Assembly (NCBI GenBank): GCA_009823395.1 | Contig: CM020502.1 | Span: 18,570,444 to 18,634,443, forward strand | Direction of reading: 5' to 3' | DNA: 64,000 nt | Source of the DNA: Thamnaconus septentrionalis | Lineage: Eukaryota > Chordata > Actinopteri > Tetraodontiformes > Monacanthidae | Part shown: in pieces, positions 61,361-64,000 of the stretch | Numbering within the stretch: the first letter of the stretch is position 1 | How the letters are laid out: each line of letters opens with the position of its first letter | Made by a program: the position numbers and the translations under genes | The notes under the pieces: generated by a model | Told to the model about the DNA's origin: nothing | Databases searched by the model: none | What the model saw: only the letters and a program-made list of their open reading frames with translations

Positions 61361-62994
61361 AATCTGAAGTCAAAAACTTTTTCAGTGTATGCGCTGAGTG
61401 AACAACTTCATTGAAATGAATGTGCCGCCATCTTGGACTCTGGGGACCTGGGTACAGACATATAGACATGTCAGGGAACACAAAAGCCTTTCTGTTTATA
61501 GTGGCCTCCATACTGTTAAATTAGTGATGCACATTTGAGTCCAATGTCCCCTTGTTGAGTGACTGTGATTAGATTCATATTCATCATTTGACGTGGCGCG
61601 CATGTCGACAAGCCAGCAATTTGCTTTGAATAAATCGTTAAAGGTGGACATTAAAGTGGAGTCAAGTGCCCCTCATTGGGTCCATGTTGCCAAAAATAGC
61701 CCCTGCATTGGCAGCGTGCGAAGTCTGAGCAGGCTAATTAAAGCGGTTACATTTTGCGCGCGTGACATTTTCGTCCAGAGTTGACCTGCGAAAATCAGCA
61801 CTTATTGATCCCGGATTTGCAAAATTGACTCGAGTGTGGCCCAGGCTCCATTGATCTCTACGCTTTAGCTTTCCCCTCGTAGTGTATACCTCTTTTACCA
61901 CCCACTACCTTGCAATAACAGCATCCCCCCCTGTCCCTGCTAGTGCCCCAACTTGTGTCAGCGACATGATTTGCTCTGTTATTGATGCAGGAACGATGAC
62001 AGTCAGACTGCTAGTCCGGGCATTTGTCTCTTATATCGATATATTTTTGTGTGGGAATGAACCAGAAATGTGTGCCACTGGGCCACTGAGACAGACTGCT
62101 ATTGAATCAATACAAGCAAATTGCTGACCTTATGGTCAATTTATCAGAGTTCCCTGAAACTGTCAGCGCTGTTTGTTTACCCACTTTTTTTTATAAACTT
62201 AGACCCAGCAGATGTATATAATGCGGGAAAGGTCACACTCTGCTGTGGCTCTGAATCTGCTTTAGGTCATTACTCACTCTCAGCTGCACATCATCATTGA
62301 TCTCACAAAGGCCTAAACACGTATATGGATAAAAATATACATAGAAGACGATACAATATGTGGCCATTGCACTGTGCCACTGCATAGGACCGCATTGGAA
62401 GGACCACTGACCGTATGAAAAGATACACAGAACTTTAGGGTTTATAAAGAAGGCCAACGTGGAAGTACCAAAAACCTAAATTCATACCTTTAAAAATTGG
62501 TTTAGGCGAGGCTATGGTTGAACACACCCGCGACGTCGAGGGCATTCCCGGTTCGCCTGCCCCTCCCCAAAAGACAGAAAAAAACATGTGTTGAAATAGC
62601 TGCTTTCAGAAAATGTATACACATATAAATATATTTGTACAACATCAATAGTAGCTACTTGTATTCACGGTAAAATGTGCCTGACACGGAGCGCTGCGAA
62701 GAAGGAGTTGGCGTCAATGTCCGCTCCGACAGGGGACATCGACGAGGACACTGAGCCAATCCGTGCCCTGCTCGTCGCTACATCACCACTAAATTCGCTT
62801 CGACTCGAAGGTACCAAAACACCCCCTACAAACGTGTAGCGGCCAGTGCAAACAGCCTAACACCGTACCGTGGCGAGGCGAGGCGAGGCAATGAAAACAC
62901 GCCCTAAATGGACTGGAAGCTGGCTGAAGATGGTGCTGACTGACAAACCATAGGGTATGCTCACGATGACTCTGCCCATCTTTATGTAGTCACT

Positions 62995-63642
62995 GGCTGC
63001 GTTTCCATTACCTATAGAATTGCGCAAAACCTAAATATCGCAATAAAAACACTGGTAATGAAAACACCTAAACTTGGAAAAACCTCTAAAATATGGCTGA
63101 AAGGTTTTGACATTCTCATGAGGTGGTTTTTCAGACGTATCCATATAGAGGTATATCGCACAAGTGTCATGGAAACACTTTTTTCGCATTTACACGTCAG
63201 CGGACGTGGAATACGGGGTCACGTGACCAGTTCACTTCAAGTGAAAATGTGAAAAGTGGAGACATTTCACTCCACCTCCATGGTTCAATGGCACCACACA
63301 GCTCATTTTGATGTATCCCGGGTTATTCTGACATTTTGAATCTACAGTTCGTCTATGAATTCCTCTGTGACGATCCTCTCCCAGTTCACTCCCATACATA
63401 CGGACTTTGCCTTTTAGCTACCACCCACTGCCTTCGTCTCCTGATGATAATAGCAGCAGCAACAGCAGTAGTGACAACTGAAATACCTGCTCCAAATTGC
63501 AAAATGTTTTGTACCTCCATCCTCCCCAAAGCGGGGTCTCGCGGGACGAGATTTGACGAGAATTGCTGCTTCACACCATTCAGTGGAAACACCTGCAAAT
63601 ATCGCTTTTATTTTGCGAACATCTGTGATAGAAACACAGCTA
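62995..63642 (+). mobile_element. MITE, AGCTGCGTTTCCAT family, copy 6
   Basis: It begins GGCTGCGTTTCCATTACC and ends GATAGAAACACAGCTA. It carries GGTCACGTGACC at 63217-63228 and GCGGGGTCTCGCGGGACGAG near the right end. It is the longest copy because about 230 bases without counterpart in the others (about 63250-63480) lie in its middle. Confidence 0.8.
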
Positions 63643-64000
63643 CTGGGATGAGCACATAAAGACAAACGGTGGATATATTGATTTTTCGCTATTGTATGTT
63701 TGCCACGGTTTGGGACACTGCAGGTAGCTTTGCTCCGCCTCCACCCTGGCGCGTTCTTAAATAGGAACCTGCGAAGACCAGAACAGAGAAAAGTATTTTG
63801 AATCCTATCTCGATCTCTGCGTCTTGGATTTCCATCAAAAATGTCCTCGTGCACTCAAACTAAAAACATAACCTCAAGCTTTTATCTACAGACACTCTGT
63901 GGCCATCCCGCAAGCTGCAGGTTTCACCGTTTTATTCAGTTTATCTTATGTACTTAGTGCGTGAGCAATGGGGCCATTTCTTAACTGGGAGCTTGATTGA

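Larger units (their letters stand above)
56433..64000 (+). other. trappc9: TRAPPC9 intron downstream of exon I (5' part)
   Basis: The intron continues past the window end. It opens with a CA repeat and contains the second arm of an inverted repeat pair (57486-57608), a DIRS-type remnant (58281-58990), a TTTA microsatellite (59781-59808), short fragments of common fish repeats (about 59110-59272 and 61258-61360) and a MITE (62995-63642). A GC-rich unassigned block lies at about 62680-62910. Confidence 0.65.

Noticed and set aside
62520..62580. Possible tRNA-derived SINE head (GGTTCGCCTGCC)
   Set aside because: Only a loose B-box likeness. No A box at the right distance and no cloverleaf.
63840..63940. 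Possible next TRAPPC9 exon after TTATCTACAG at 63892
   Set aside because: The following bases do not encode the expected conserved continuation in any frame.

Overview
The window is a piece of a vertebrate nuclear genome, almost certainly a ray-finned (teleost) fish. Nine short exons on the + strand, separated by large introns with GT/AG boundaries, encode a continuous protein segment that I recognise as TRAPPC9 (NIBP, the metazoan Trs120), a subunit of the TRAPPII vesicle-tethering and Rab-exchange complex. The teleost assignment rests on the repeats: Tc1/mariner elements, hAT elements with 8-bp target duplications, a DIRS-type tyrosine-recombinase remnant, a non-LTR retroelement tail ending in GATA repeats, and dense CA, TA, TTTA and AAT microsatellites.

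Layout. Exons, named A to I here, lie at 964-1090, 2438-2583, 8978-9063, 15720-15846, 17731-17863, 22278-22441, 32391-32543, 37521-37639 and 56290-56432. They total 1198 nt (398 whole codons plus split codons at both ends) and stay in one frame across every junction. Neither the first nor the last coding exon of the gene is in the window. The upstream exons lie before base 1 and the C-terminal exons after base 64000. The introns make up about 98% of the sequence. The largest, 18.65 kb, separates exons H and I.

The introns are filled with mobile elements. There are six copies of one MITE family (ends AGCTGCGTTTCCAT), four copies of another (ends TTAAAGGTCCA), two foldback elements with GAAGCGCATTGCTGCC ends, two palindromic GGGATGCACCGATAC elements and two relatives of a hAT element. 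Three hAT insertions have perfect 8-bp target-site duplications. Tc1-like copies include one with a broken DDE transposase, and one carries a nested MITE. I see no second protein-coding gene, no tRNA or rRNA gene and no CRISPR array.

Most worth a second look: (1) exon I is bracketed by a pair of inverted repeats and has a CA repeat starting four bases into its donor site, which suggests regulated splicing or circularisation; (2) an apparent tandem duplication around exon H in which the second copy has lost the exon; (3) a 65-nt candidate frame-breaking cassette exon inside the 18.65-kb intron; (4) a MITE family that disperses the palindrome GGTCACGTGACC; (5) a DIRS-type recombinase fossil with a 54-bp foldback end. 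No wholly new biological system is evident; the window is mainly one conserved gene and the transposon fauna of its introns.
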